Source: Gp6-AA40 sp963741135
GTDB lineage: Bacteria > Acidobacteriota > Vicinamibacteria > Vicinamibacterales > UBA2999
Assembly (NCBI GenBank): GCA_963741135.1
Contig: CAVUHC010000004.1
Coordinates: 1-64,000, forward strand
DNA: 64,000 bases
Reading direction: 5' to 3'
Part shown: positions 35,178 to 44,008 of the stretch, piece by piece
Position numbering within the stretch: the first letter of the stretch is position 1
How the letters are laid out: every line of letters starts with the position of its first letter
The notes under the pieces: model-generated
What the model was told of the DNA's origin: nothing
What the model saw: the letters and a program-made list of their open reading frames with translations, nothing else
Database searches by the model: none
Program-made: the position numbers and the translations under genes

Positions 35178-37646
35178 ATGCTGCCGGTTCTACGGACGGA
35201 TTCCGCTCACGATCATGCCCTGCAATCCGTCGTCGACCGGCTGACAGGCGGACTGCCAGACCGGGCGGACACTCCTGACGGCTGGGTCACCGCCGTCCGC
35301 CGGATGGCGCCACGGGCAGCCGAGTACGCGCCTTTCCCCGAGGGGGTCGACAGACGGCTACGGCAGGTGCTGTCTGCTCGGGGCATCAACCAGCTCTACG
35401 CACACCAGGCGGCGGCCGTCGAGCACGCCCTTGCCGGCCGCAATGTCGTCATCACCACGCCAACGGCGTCGGGCAAGACGCTCTGCTACAACGCGCCGGT
35501 GCTCAGCGCGATCCTTACGGATCCCTCCGCGCGTGCCTTGTATCTGTTTCCAACGAAAGCATTGGCGCAGGATCAGCTCGCCGAGCTGCACGACCTCTCT
35601 GACCAGCTCTCGCGCCTTGCGGAGCTCGAGATCGGCGTGTTCACGTACGACGGCGACACGCCGCAGGACGCGCGGCGCGCGATTCGCGGCCGGGCGCACG
35701 TCGTGCTCAGCAACCCGGACATGATTCACTCCGGGATCCTGCCGCATCACCCGCGATGGGCGAAACTGTTCGAGAACCTGCGCTACGTCGTGATCGACGA
35801 ACTGCACGCGTATCGCGGGGTGTTTGGAAGCCATCTCACGAATGTGCTGCGGCGGATGCGCCGCATCTGCCGGCACTACGGATCGAATCCGACATTCATC
35901 TGCTCGTCAGCCACGATTGCCAATCCGAAGGAGCTTGCCGAAGCGCTCGTCGAGCAGCCGTTCGAGCTGGTCTCCGAAAGCGGCGCCCCTCGCGGCGAGA
36001 AGTTTTTCATCTTCGTCAACCCGCCCGTCGTCAATCACCAGCTCGGTATCCGCAGGTCGTACCTGGCCGAGACGCGCCGCGTTGCATCGGAGTTCCTCAA
36101 GCGGCAGCTCCAGCTGATCGTGTTCGCGCAAAGCCGGCTCACGACGGAAATCCTGACGACGTATCTGAAGGACGATTTCGGTGGACAACCCGGAACACCG
36201 GATCAGATCCGCGGGTACCGCGGCGGTTACCTGCCGCAGCGGCGTCGCGAAATTGAAAAGGGGCTGCGCGAGGGGAGCGTGCGCGCTGTCGTCTCGACCA
36301 ACGCGCTGGAGCTCGGGATCGACATTGGCGCGCTCGACGTGTGCGTGATGGCCGGCTATCCAGGGACGATTGCCGCCACGTGGCAGCGCGCGGGACGGGC
36401 CGGCCGCAGAAGCGGGCGATCGGCGGCGGTGCTTGTCGCGAGCAGCGCGCCGCTGGATCAGTTCGTGGTCCGGAACCCGTCGTATTTCTTCGATGCACCG
36501 CCGGAGCACGCGCTCATCAATCCCGACAACCTGCACATCCTGGTCGATCACGTGAAGTGCGCGGCGTTCGAGCTGCCTTTCACGACGTCAGAGGACTACG
36601 GGAAGCACGACGTCCAGGAAGTGCTCGGCGTCCTGGAAGAGAGCGGTCTGGTGCATCGCACTGGGCCTCCCGACTCTGCCGAGGCTACGTCGGGCAAGGA
36701 AGCGGGCCCCCAGCATCAAGAGGGGACATGGCAGTGGACGAACGAGTCGTATCCCGCCGATGCCGTCAGCCTTCGTTCGATTTCGTCTGACAACTTCGTG
36801 GTCGTTGATACGACGAAGGGTGCGGACGTGATTGGTGAGACGAGTTTCAACAGCGGTCCGCCGACGCTGCACGAGAAGGCCATCTACATCATCGAAGGCA
36901 CGCTCTATCAGGTCGAGAAACTCGACTTCGTGGGCCGTAAGGCGTACGTGCGGCAGATCGACTGCGATTACTACACGGACGCCATCACGTATACGAAGGT
37001 AACAGTGCTGGATACCTTCGCGAAGGGATCAGGGAACGGGGATCAGGGATCAGGCACGAAGACGCACGGAGAAGTCCACGTGTCGTCGCGCGTCGTCGGG
37101 TTCAAGAAGATCAAGTTCTATACGAACGAGAATGTCGGATCAGGGGAGCTCGATCTGCCGGAGCAGCAGATGCACACGACGGTGTACTGGCTGACGGTGC
37201 CGAAGCCGGTCATGGCGGCGCTGCCGTACGCGCCCGACGATCGGCGCGACGGCGTCGTCGGGCTCTCTTTCGCGATGCGGCAGGTGGCGCAGCTGCTGCT
37301 GATGTGCGATCGGCAGGACATCGGCATCTCGATTGGCAGCGGCGAGCAGGGAGACGATACGGATCTGACGCGGAGCGGCCAGCCGGCGAAGCTGTCCGAC
37401 GAACCGCGCATCTTCATCTACGACAACTATCCAGGCGGCATCGGCTTCAGCGAACCGTTGTTCGGGATGCACGAAGGCCTGTTGACGCGGACGCGGGCGC
37501 TGATTGCGGGGTGCGAATGTCAGCACGGCTGCCCGACGTGCGTCGGCCCGGTGGGAAATACGGGTCCACTCGCCAAGACCGTCGCGCTGCGAATTCTGGA
37601 TCTCATCGCGAGCGCTCGCGCCTCGGCGCTGCCGGTGTCCGCGTGA
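35178..37646 (+). CDS. mrfA: MrfA/YprA-type DEAD-box DNA helicase with DUF1998 domain
   Basis: An 822-residue superfamily 2 helicase. Motif I is ITTPTASGKTLCY (about residue 92), motif II VIDELHAYRG (DELH), motif III CSSATIANP, and motif VI QRAGRAGRRSGRSA. The C-terminal DUF1998/MZB region has the zinc site GCECQHGCPTCVGPVG with four Cys. In Bacillus subtilis MrfA works with the exonuclease MrfB in mitomycin-lesion excision repair, and the MrfB homologue follows here with a GTGA overlap. ATG 35178 is chosen because the family N-terminus begins there; the frame is open upstream into non-conserved sequence. Two insertions interrupt the protein: PDSAEATSGKEAGPQ (near 36680) and GSGNGDQGSGTKTHG (near 37030). 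Both derive from repeat elements. Confidence 0.88.
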   Translation: MLPVLRTDSAHDHALQSVVDRLTGGLPDRADTPDGWVTAVRRMAPRAAEYAPFPEGVDRRLRQVLSARGINQLYAHQAAAVEHALAGRNVVITTPTASGKTLCYNAPVLSAILTDPSARALYLFPTKALAQDQLAELHDLSDQLSRLAELEIGVFTYDGDTPQDARRAIRGRAHVVLSNPDMIHSGILPHHPRWAKLFENLRYVVIDELHAYRGVFGSHLTNVLRRMRRICRHYGSNPTFICSSATIANPKELAEALVEQPFELVSESGAPRGEKFFIFVNPPVVNHQLGIRRSYLAETRRVASEFLKRQLQLIVFAQSRLTTEILTTYLKDDFGGQPGTPDQIRGYRGGYLPQRRREIEKGLREGSVRAVVSTNALELGIDIGALDVCVMAGYPGTIAATWQRAGRAGRRSGRSAAVLVASSAPLDQFVVRNPSYFFDAPPEHALINPDNLHILVDHVKCAAFELPFTTSEDYGKHDVQEVLGVLEESGLVHRTGPPDSAEATSGKEAGPQHQEGTWQWTNESYPADAVSLRSISSDNFVVVDTTKGADVIGETSFNSGPPTLHEKAIYIIEGTLYQVEKLDFVGRKAYVRQIDCDYYTDAITYTKVTVLDTFAKGSGNGDQGSGTKTHGEVHVSSRVVGFKKIKFYTNENVGSGELDLPEQQMHTTVYWLTVPKPVMAALPYAPDDRRDGVVGLSFAMRQVAQLLLMCDRQDIGISIGSGEQGDDTDLTRSGQPAKLSDEPRIFIYDNYPGGIGFSEPLFGMHEGLLTRTRALIAGCECQHGCPTCVGPVGNTGPLAKTVALRILDLIASARASALPVSA
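36664..36716. repeat. REP-like palindrome inside mrfA
   Basis: GGGCCTCCCGACTCTGCCGA...TCGGGCAAGGAAGCGGGCCC: outer GGGCC/GGCCC and inner CCCGAC/GTCGGG arms face each other. It is translated in frame as PPDSAEATSGKEAGP. The same type occurs at 45550-45594. Confidence 0.7.
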
Positions 37647-39094
37647 CCTCGCTTGCGGATCGACTTCGAGGAGTATCAAGCCGAGCGGCGCGGACCCTTC
37701 CGCCTCCGCTAAAGCTACGGCGGACCGCCGAAGCGCGGAGCCGAAGGCGGTTGGGTCCGCGAGGTGAGCCCACAGGGCTCGCCCCGCATAGTGATGGATC
37801 GGTCCTTCATGACGCCGCCGATGTTTTAGGGGGCGAATGGCGCGAGGCGCGAGGACAACGGTTCCTCGTCGTCGACCGTAAGTACACGCCCGGCTATCGG
37901 CACGGCCGCGTCGCGCTTGCCGATTGCCTTCCTCCTGGCACCGGCATATGGCCGCGACTTCATCTCCTCGGTTGCAGGGCGGACCTCCTCGGTTGTAGGG
38001 CGGCCCTTCCGCCTTCGCATGAAGCTTCGGCGGACCGCCGTAGCCTTGGCGGAGGCGGTTACGGGCCGCCAGGTCGATCAGGAAAGCTTCTCTTCCTCGA
38101 CCTCGAAACGACGGGCCTTGCCGGCGGCGCCGGCACCTATGCCTTTCTCGTTGGCTGCGGCTGGTTCGACGGCGCAACGTTCCGGCTGCGGCAGTTCTTC
38201 CTGTCGAACTTCGGCGCCGAGCGTGCGCTGCTCGAATCGGTTGCGGAGCTTGCCGCCGGCACGGCGTGTGTCGTGACCTACAACGGCAAGTCGTTCGATC
38301 TGCCGCTCATGGAGACGCGCTTCGTCCTGCAGCGGATGCCCACGCCGTTCGCGGATATGCCGCACGTGGACATGCTTCATCCGGCGCGCCGGCTCTGGCG
38401 CGAGGATGACATGGAGTGCCGTCTCACCAATCTGGAGCGGACGCTGTGCGGGCACGAGCGTGAGGGGGACGTGCCAGGCTTCGAGATCCCATCACGTTAC
38501 TTTCATTACGTGCGAAGCGGTGATGCGCGTTCCCTCGAAGGCGTGCTCGAGCACAACCGCCTCGACATCATCTCGCTGGCGATGTTCACCGCGCGCGCCT
38601 CGCAGCTGCTCGAGGACGGTCCCGCGGAGGCGTTGACGGCGCGTGAAGCGCTTGGGATGGGGCGGTTATACGAGCGGGCTGGGATGACGGCCGAGGCGTT
38701 AGAGGCGTTTGCTCGCGCGGCGCAGGCCGACCTGAAGGTCGGCCTCTACGACCGTGAGGTTACCCGCGCAGAGGCGTTGCGCGCACATGCGACGCTGTGC
38801 CGGCGGCTTCGCCGGTACGAAGCAGCCGCTTCGTCCTGGCGCCGCATTCTCGAATTGCGCGCGTGTTCCGCGGCCCTCGTCCGTGAAGCGACCGAAGCGC
38901 TCGCGGTTCACCACGAGCATCGCGAGCGGGATCTCAACGCGGCCAGGACATTCGCGCTCAGATCGCTGCAGCTGCAGGCAACGGTCGCGCGGCAGCAGGC
39001 GGTGCAGTACCGTCTCGCGCGCCTGGACCGGAAGTTGGGATCCCAGCTCGCCGTCGATCGCCCAAGCCAATCGCTGTTTCCGCTCGAGTCCTGA
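37643..39094 (+). CDS. mrfB: MrfB/YprB-type ribonuclease-H-like exonuclease with TPR-like C-terminus
   Basis: A 483-residue protein starting at GTG 37643, overlapping the mrfA stop. The DEDD-type exonuclease core begins LLFLDLETTGLAGGAGTYAF (Asp153/Glu155), continues VVTYNGKSFDLPLMETRF and ends LEHNRLDIISLAMFTARA (third acidic residue). A helical, TPR-like C-terminus follows (ALGMGRLYERAGMTAEALEA, RRLRRYEAAASSWRRILELR). Partner of MrfA in excision of mitomycin-type damage in B. subtilis; that function is inferred here from homology and pairing. The N-terminal 145 residues hold two long REP-derived insertions and the C-terminal part a third (ADLKVGLYD). The catalytic core is uninterrupted. Confidence 0.88.
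   Translation: MTSLADRLRGVSSRAARTLPPPLKLRRTAEARSRRRLGPRGEPTGLAPHSDGSVLHDAADVLGGEWREARGQRFLVVDRKYTPGYRHGRVALADCLPPGTGIWPRLHLLGCRADLLGCRAALPPSHEASADRRSLGGGGYGPPGRSGKLLFLDLETTGLAGGAGTYAFLVGCGWFDGATFRLRQFFLSNFGAERALLESVAELAAGTACVVTYNGKSFDLPLMETRFVLQRMPTPFADMPHVDMLHPARRLWREDDMECRLTNLERTLCGHEREGDVPGFEIPSRYFHYVRSGDARSLEGVLEHNRLDIISLAMFTARASQLLEDGPAEALTAREALGMGRLYERAGMTAEALEAFARAAQADLKVGLYDREVTRAEALRAHATLCRRLRRYEAAASSWRRILELRACSAALVREATEALAVHHEHRERDLNAARTFALRSLQLQATVARQQAVQYRLARLDRKLGSQLAVDRPSQSLFPLES
37692..37758. repeat. REP-like palindrome in the 5' part of mrfB
   Basis: Outer arms GGACCC/GGGTCC and inner CCGCCT/AGGCGG with GCGGACCGC at the centre. Read in frame +3 relative to mrfB it encodes the typical SAKATADRRSAEPKA peptide of this family; in the mrfB frame it encodes LKLRRTAEARSRRR. 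Confidence 0.75.
38001..38068. repeat. REP-like palindrome in mrfB, second copy
   Basis: Outer arms CGGCCC/GGGCCG, inner TTCCGCCTTCGC facing GGCGGAGGCGG, with the conserved core CTTCGGCGGACCGCCGTAGC. It lies just before the exonuclease core and is translated as PPSHEASADRRSLGGGG. Confidence 0.78.
38725..38750. repeat. GGCCGACCTGAAGGTCGGCC palindrome in mrfB
   Basis: A 20-bp near-perfect palindrome followed by TCTACG, read in frame as ADLKVGLYD. A second copy with two differences is intergenic at 56380-56405, and part of a third is at 44611. Confidence 0.75.
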
Positions 39095-39102
39095 CACCCC
39101 TT

Positions 39103-39226
39103 CCGCCGGGTCCAACCAGCCTTCGCGCTTTTGCGCTTCGGCGGTCCTCCAATCAGCGTTGGCTCGTCGGGTCGCGACGCGACCCGACGTGGCGTAGGCG
39201 GAAAGGACCCGGCCTACAATGACGCC
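39103..39226. repeat. REP-like element between mrfB and the next gene
   Basis: CCTTCCGCCGGGTCC at 39103 faces GGCGGAAAGGACCCGG at 39197, with GCGCTTTTGCGCTTCGGCGG inside. The element fills the gap and forms a hairpin that could terminate mrfAB transcription. Confidence 0.65.
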
Positions 39227-40687
39227 GTGTCTGTGCCTCGCTTGTGTGCCTACGCTTGCGCGGCCATCCTCGCCAGCTCGGTTTCATACGGTCTCCTCCG
39301 GATGCCGCTGCAGGTGCACGATTCCCTCGATGAGATCATCGCCGCGCAGCAATCGCCAGGTGTCTGGGCGTCGTTCACGTCGACGATCGGCGAGACGACG
39401 TACTTCCGGCCGCTGCGGATTGCGGAAACGAAGCTGTTGCTCGACCTGTCGGGCGGGCATTATTTCGCCGCCTACAAGGCCTTTCACATCGCTCTCCTGG
39501 CCGCCGCATTCGCGCTGTTTGTCGGCGCGCTGCGGCTCGAGACAGGCGTCGACCTTGCTGCGGCACTGTTCGCGCTGACCATCTTCACGGGGCTGCATAC
39601 GTTCCTCGGCCTCGTGAAGGAGGGGTACCCAGTCAATCATTTCCTGCAGGTCGTCGTGCTCGTGCTTGCCGCGGTGCGGCTGTCGAAGGCCCGAGGAAGC
39701 CGGTGGATCGATGCCGCCGCCATTGCCGCGTTCATCGCGGCGTGCCTGACGCTCGAATCGGGCGTGCTCGTCTGGGTTGCGCTTGCAGCCAGCCGGATGG
39801 CGGGACGACGAGGTGTGTCGGACTCGGCGCTGGTCGCCATGACAGGACTGCTGGTCGCGTACGGGCTGGTTCGCTTCGTCTGGCTCGCGCCGCACGTGCA
39901 GGGGATGGCGAACGCCTCGGGCTATGGCTTCGAGCGGTTGGAGGGCTCGCAGATCCGCGAGCGTTTCGGCGAGGGATTGTCGCGGTTCAACCTCTATAAC
40001 GTTCTGGCATCGATGGCGACCGTGCTTTTCTCGGAGCCGCGCAGCGGAGTGTTCGTGTTCTTCCGCGGATGGTCGCTGAGTGACGTGCCTCCGCGCATGT
40101 GGATCAACGTGGTGTCGTCGACGATCACGACCGCATTCATCGCGCTGGCTACCTGGCGCCGTTTTGGTCCGGCTGAAGCCGGACACTACCGGTTCTCGTC
40201 TGTAGCGTCCGCCTTTCGGCGGACCGATCTCATGCGGAACGATGAGGCCGGACCTGATCTGCTGGTATTCGGCGCCGTCATCGCCGCCAGCGCGATCGCC
40301 TCATACGCCTACGCGAAGGACGAAATCATGAGCGTCGCCGGTGTCTTCTACGCGCTCGCCGCGTTCTGGGCAGTGCGTGATCTGATCATGCGCGGTCTTC
40401 GCGCCGCGCCCGCCGTCGCCGTGGCCCTTGCGCTGCTCGTGGCCGGGTCGGGGTGGGCGGTGCGGACCATCGGGGTCAATCACGTGTTGCGGGCGCAGGC
40501 GTTCGCGTTTCACAACGACTGGGCGTGGATCCCCGAGGACATGGAGCGCCGCGGCACGTGGCCGTCGGATCCGTCCACGCGGAAGGTCATCATCGAGCTG
40601 CGCGATCGGTCGATCGCCATGCCGATCGTCAACCCGTGGTTCGTCCCGCGCTGGGCGGATCGCGTCTTCGACGTCGACTATTTCTGA
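39227..40687 (+). CDS. Polytopic membrane protein, glycosyltransferase-C-like
   Basis: A 486-residue membrane protein with about nine helices (for example LCAYACAAILASSVSYGLL, AFHIALLAAAFALFVGAL, FLQVVVLVLAAVRLS, AVAVALALLVAGSGWAV). An acidic pair follows the first helix (VHDSLDEIIAAQ), as in GT-C type glycosyltransferases and related sugar or lipid enzymes, but no specific family is clear. The start is GTG 39227, just after the repeat element. Residues near 310-335 (FGPAEAGHYRFSSVASAFRR) come from REP-like DNA at about 40165-40230. The stop overlaps the next ATG. Confidence 0.65.
   Translation: MSVPRLCAYACAAILASSVSYGLLRMPLQVHDSLDEIIAAQQSPGVWASFTSTIGETTYFRPLRIAETKLLLDLSGGHYFAAYKAFHIALLAAAFALFVGALRLETGVDLAAALFALTIFTGLHTFLGLVKEGYPVNHFLQVVVLVLAAVRLSKARGSRWIDAAAIAAFIAACLTLESGVLVWVALAASRMAGRRGVSDSALVAMTGLLVAYGLVRFVWLAPHVQGMANASGYGFERLEGSQIRERFGEGLSRFNLYNVLASMATVLFSEPRSGVFVFFRGWSLSDVPPRMWINVVSSTITTAFIALATWRRFGPAEAGHYRFSSVASAFRRTDLMRNDEAGPDLLVFGAVIAASAIASYAYAKDEIMSVAGVFYALAAFWAVRDLIMRGLRAAPAVAVALALLVAGSGWAVRTIGVNHVLRAQAFAFHNDWAWIPEDMERRGTWPSDPSTRKVIIELRDRSIAMPIVNPWFVPRWADRVFDVDYF
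40160..40232. repeat. REP-like element inside the membrane-protein gene
   Basis: GGTCCGGCTGAAGCCGGAC is a palindrome, and GTCCGCCTTTCGGCGGACC a second one a few dozen bases on. Both are in frame and translated as GPAEAGHYR and ASAFRRTD. Confidence 0.72.
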
Positions 40688-41157
40688 TGGACGCCGGCCC
40701 GAATCGCGTTGTTCGTCTGTTGTCGATCTGCGCGGCGGCGCCGGCGCTTGCCGCCGTCGCCATCAGCGCCGCGATCGTGATCATGGCGGTCACGAGTGAC
40801 GCACCGCCGTTCTGGCACGGTGGATCCTTGACGCTCTCGGAGGCCGCAGCCCTCCACGACCAGGGCGAGCTTGTCCGGCTGATTGCATCCGGCAACGATC
40901 CGAACGCCGTGTATCCCCTTCGCGTGGACGTGCTCGCGGTGCGCGCGCTGACCCCGCTCGAGGCGGCCGTCGGCGCCCGCCGGCCGGAGATGGTCGAGCT
41001 CCTCGTGCGTCACGGAGCGGTGGTCGACCCGACCGCGTGGCGACGCCTGCATTGCTTCGCTATGGCGAGTGGCGCTGCGGACGTCGTCCAGATGCTCGAC
41101 CGTTTCCGTCCCGCAGGCAGCGAAACATCGTGCGAGGGGATCAGTACGCCCTTCTAG
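40687..41157 (+). CDS. Membrane-anchored ankyrin-repeat protein
   Basis: A 156-residue protein with one N-terminal membrane helix (LLSICAAAPALAAVAISAAI) and about two ankyrin-type repeats: ALHDQGELVRLIASGNDPNA and TPLEAAVGARRPEMVELLVR, then HGAVVDPTAW. The soluble part is probably periplasmic. Its ATG overlaps the TGA of the preceding gene, so the two are co-translated and probably functionally linked. Binding partner unknown. Confidence 0.75.
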   Translation: MDAGPNRVVRLLSICAAAPALAAVAISAAIVIMAVTSDAPPFWHGGSLTLSEAAALHDQGELVRLIASGNDPNAVYPLRVDVLAVRALTPLEAAVGARRPEMVELLVRHGAVVDPTAWRRLHCFAMASGAADVVQMLDRFRPAGSETSCEGISTPF

Positions 41158-41164
41158 TGTTTTT

Positions 41165-41255
41165 CACTGCGACGTACCACCGAGACGCCGAGACACCGAG
41201 AAATTCATTTGGTCTTACCTCGGTGCCTCAGTGCCTCGGTGGTCCGTCACAGTGA
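41165..41255. repeat. CCGAGACACCGAGA-type hairpin repeat
   Basis: Units ACCACCGAGACGCCGAGACACC (from 41176) face CCTCGGTGCCTCAGTGCCTCGG (from 41217). The two arms are complementary. It lies between converging genes. A GGGAGTTGGGAGTTGG tract follows at 41289-41318. Confidence 0.72.
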
Positions 41256-41317
41256 AATCGCTCAGAACCGGCGCGGAGCCACCTTTTGGGAGTTGGGAGT
41301 TGGCGGTTGGGAGTTGC

Positions 41318-42688
41318 CTAGGAGGCGGGACGTGGCGCAGGGCCGGGAAGGATCCGGCCGGGATGTGCGCCCGTGTGGCCGGCTGGCGTGACCACCTGAA
41401 CCCCGTTCACGATCACGTAGTCGATACCCGTCGGATACTGGTGCGGCTGTGCGTTAGTTGCCGGCGTTGCGATCGTTTGCGGGTCGAAGATGACGAGATC
41501 GGCGAAGTAGTCCTCACGAATGAATCCACGCTGCGGAATGCGAAACTGCGCGGCCGGAAGACCTGTCACGCGGTAGATGGCTTCTCTCAGTTCGAGCAGC
41601 TTTGCGTCCCTGACGTACTCACCGAGTAGACGCGGAAACGCGCCGTAAGCCGCAGGCTGCATCGATATCTGGCTCAACTCTCCCTCGGTGCGAGCCGCCG
41701 CCGTCCCCGTCCCGATCACCGAACGCGGATACGTCAGCGCCGCGCGTATGTCAGCCTCATCATCGGAATAGCTGGTGAAGCTTGCGGACGCGGAAATTCC
41801 GCGCACATCCGCCTCCCGAATGGCCGCGATCCCCGCGGCGAGCGTGCCTTTCTGGGCCGGTGGCAATACATTGAGGTTCGCGATCATGAACGGCAGACCC
41901 CCGCCCGCCGTGGTAGCAATCGTGATGACTTCGCGGATGCTCGTCTCAACAGGAGTGTTCCCCCTGAGAGTGGAAACATATAACCCTCCGTTGCGCGCGA
42001 CGATCCGCGCGAGGGCGATCAGTTCGTCTGTAGTGAATGCGCGCGCGCCAGGCGCATCCCAGTCGATGGAAAGTCCGACGGCGCCGGCGCGCATTGCCGT
42101 CTCGAGGACGTCCTGCATCTTCGCGACCTCGCCGGCGGTCAGCGAACGGGTCGTGTCGGCCACGACCGCGGTGCTGACGAAAGACCCGGGAACAAGCCTC
42201 GCGACGTTGATCGAGGATCCCCGGGCGGACAGCTGCTCCACATAGCTCGCGGGTTCGTTCGTGCCAAGCTTCACGTTGAACCGGGTGAGCAGCGCCTGGT
42301 CGGCGGGGGGCGTGGTCGCGGCTGTCCAGTATGCCGGCCCAGCGTCCGCGAGGATCTCGGTCGTGATTCCCTGGCGGGTGTGACTTTCGCCGCTCCCGTC
42401 GACCAGCAGCGTCGTTCCAGATCGCCCGTAGGCATCGATGAATCCTGGAGCAACGACGCGGTTGCGCGCGTCGATCGCCTGTCGTGCCGAGCGGCCGGAC
42501 AAATCGCCGAGCGCGGAGATGTGATCGCCATTGATGCCGACATCGATCCGCCGAACGCCCTGCGGTGTGCCCGCACCGTCGTACACCGTGCCGCCCGTAA
42601 TGACGATGTCGAATTCGGGCCCGCGCGCGCAGCCGCAACAGCCGGCGAACAGTATCGCGACGAGCACTCTCATCGTTGGCATTCCCAT
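41318..42688 (-). CDS. D-aminoacylase-like amidohydrolase lipoprotein lacking metal ligands
   Basis: A 456-residue lipoprotein (LVAILFAGCCGCARGPE) with the amidohydrolase layout: beta-sandwich start FDIVITGGTVYDGAGTPQGV, ARNRVVAPGFIDAYGRSGTT, and C-terminal return EDYFADLVIFDPQTIATP and IDYVIVNGVQVVTPAGHTG, as in N-acyl-D-amino-acid deacylases. The metal-binding motif after GFID, normally H-x-H, reads AYGRSG, and the family's HMRDEG and HLK regions read STLRGNTP and ANLN. The protein is also shorter than active enzymes, which are about 480-550 residues. It is therefore probably a pseudoenzyme or has a metal-independent role. The second Met (42673) may be the start. Confidence 0.8.
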   Translation of the reverse strand: MGMPTMRVLVAILFAGCCGCARGPEFDIVITGGTVYDGAGTPQGVRRIDVGINGDHISALGDLSGRSARQAIDARNRVVAPGFIDAYGRSGTTLLVDGSGESHTRQGITTEILADAGPAYWTAATTPPADQALLTRFNVKLGTNEPASYVEQLSARGSSINVARLVPGSFVSTAVVADTTRSLTAGEVAKMQDVLETAMRAGAVGLSIDWDAPGARAFTTDELIALARIVARNGGLYVSTLRGNTPVETSIREVITIATTAGGGLPFMIANLNVLPPAQKGTLAAGIAAIREADVRGISASASFTSYSDDEADIRAALTYPRSVIGTGTAAARTEGELSQISMQPAAYGAFPRLLGEYVRDAKLLELREAIYRVTGLPAAQFRIPQRGFIREDYFADLVIFDPQTIATPATNAQPHQYPTGIDYVIVNGVQVVTPAGHTGAHPGRILPGPAPRPAS

Positions 42689-42766
42689 CGAATCTTATCG
42701 GTTCGGCGACCCGCGCTGTGTATTTGCTCCCTACGCGTCGATCGCGGACCCAGAGGGTCTGCGCCG

Positions 42767-43504
42767 CTACGCAGCGGCTGCAGGGGGCCGGCGGCAGTAC
42801 ACGGTCACCAGCACGGGATACCGCGGATCGTTGACATCGAGTTCCGACGGATCGAGTTCCTCGAGCGCCAGCCCGAGCATGGCGGCAACAGCAGCCAGGC
42901 AGTTGCCGTGCTGTTCGATCCGTACGTCGCACCCAGGCCAGACTTTGTTGGCAAGCTCGCGCCAGCCGGCAGCACTCGCATGCCAATAGTCCGGCACGTC
43001 ACCCGTGAGAGGCATGAGCGCCGCCGTCGTCGCGAGGATCACGCCGCCTGGACGGATCACGCGCAGTGCGTTGCGCAGACAGCCTTCGATATCGCGCAGC
43101 ATGCACAGCGTGTTCGGAAGAAGAAAGCAGTCGTAACTCGCGTCCGGAATCACGCCTTCGGACTGTGCGAGGTCGCAGAGATAGGTCAGGTTTTCGTTGG
43201 AATGCTGAACGACGTCGATCGAGTCGGTCGCGGCCAGCTCGCGGCCGTATTTCAGGGTGTAGCCCGGCGCCTGGATCTCGAGCACTCGGCCCGTGATCAG
43301 CTGCCGGTGCTGATCGAGGAACCGATCGAGGTAATAGCGATCCACGGGCGTCCCGCGCTCGAATCCAAAATGATCGGAGAATGGCCGGACGCGCCGCAGG
43401 TTGCCCCATCGTGGCACGGGGAGTCCACGCGTCACGCACCGAAGCCACACGAGCGTTCCGGGACTGACGCGGTTCTTCACCCACGCACGAATCGATGCGG
43501 GCAT
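42767..43504 (-). CDS. Class I SAM-dependent methyltransferase
   Basis: A 245-residue methyltransferase. The SAM-binding core starts ITGRVLEIQAPGYTLKYG (a variant motif I without the usual GxGxG), then IDVVQHSNENLTYLCDLAQS, DASYDCFLLPNTLCMLRDIE and ALRVIRPGGVILATTAALMP. The N-terminal part (DHFGFERGTPVDRYYLDRFL) is often seen in sugar- or glycan-modifying methyltransferases next to glycosyltransferases. Substrate unknown. It lies in a group of methyltransferases beside an O-antigen-ligase-like gene. Confidence 0.8.
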   Translation of the reverse strand: MPASIRAWVKNRVSPGTLVWLRCVTRGLPVPRWGNLRRVRPFSDHFGFERGTPVDRYYLDRFLDQHRQLITGRVLEIQAPGYTLKYGRELAATDSIDVVQHSNENLTYLCDLAQSEGVIPDASYDCFLLPNTLCMLRDIEGCLRNALRVIRPGGVILATTAALMPLTGDVPDYWHASAAGWRELANKVWPGCDVRIEQHGNCLAAVAAMLGLALEELDPSELDVNDPRYPVLVTVYCRRPPAAAA

Positions 43505-43570
43505 CGCGCCAATTGTGGCAGAGTCAGGCCGGCACCGGCTCGTGGCGCAGGCCGTTTGCGTGAGGATGTG

Positions 43571-43885
43571 TCAGGCGCTCGCGGTCGTCTTCTTCGCGCT
43601 CGCCGCCGGAGCCTTCTTTGCGGTCTTCGCCGTCTTTGCCTTCGCAGCCTTGACGGCCGCCTCGGCGGTCTTGCGCTGTCCCGCGGTCTGGGCGCCGAAC
43701 TTCTTCGTAAACCGTTCGACGCGGCCTTCAGTGTCGATCAGCTTCTGGCGGCCCGTAAAGAACGGGTGGCATGCCGAGCAGATCTCCAGGTGCAGCTCGG
43801 GCTTGGTCGAACGGGTCTTGAACGTGTTGCCGCAGGCGCAACGCACCTCGACCTCGTCGTACTTGGGGTGAATACCTTCCTTCAC
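43571..43885 (-). CDS. rpmE: 50S ribosomal protein L31 with long basic tail
   Basis: A 104-residue protein. MKEGIHPKYDEVEVRCACGN, STKPELHLEICSACHPFFTG and GRVERFTKKFG are standard zinc-type L31 with the CxC...CxxC ligands. Residues 70-104 form an Ala/Lys/Thr-rich tail (AKAKTAKTAKKAPAASAKKT) not present in the common 70-residue L31. The zinc-containing form is used when zinc is sufficient. Confidence 0.93.
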   Translation of the reverse strand: MKEGIHPKYDEVEVRCACGNTFKTRSTKPELHLEICSACHPFFTGRQKLIDTEGRVERFTKKFGAQTAGQRKTAEAAVKAAKAKTAKTAKKAPAASAKKTTASA

Positions 43886-43925
43886 GGTGACCTCTCCAGA
43901 ATGATGGTGAACAAATCATTATACA

Positions 43926-44008
43926 GACTGTCAAATTGGTTCAGAAGGTTCAGAGGGTTCAAGAGGTTCAGGGGGTCCTGTTCAGGAGGTTCAGGGAGTT
44001 CAGGGGGT
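43926..44008. repeat. GGTTCAGAGGGTTCA-type tandem tract
   Basis: About ten degenerate copies of an 8-9-bp unit GGTTCAGnG. It lies between the rpmE promoter side and the end of the O-antigen ligase gene. The complementary arm is missing, unlike most tracts of this kind in the window. Confidence 0.75.
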
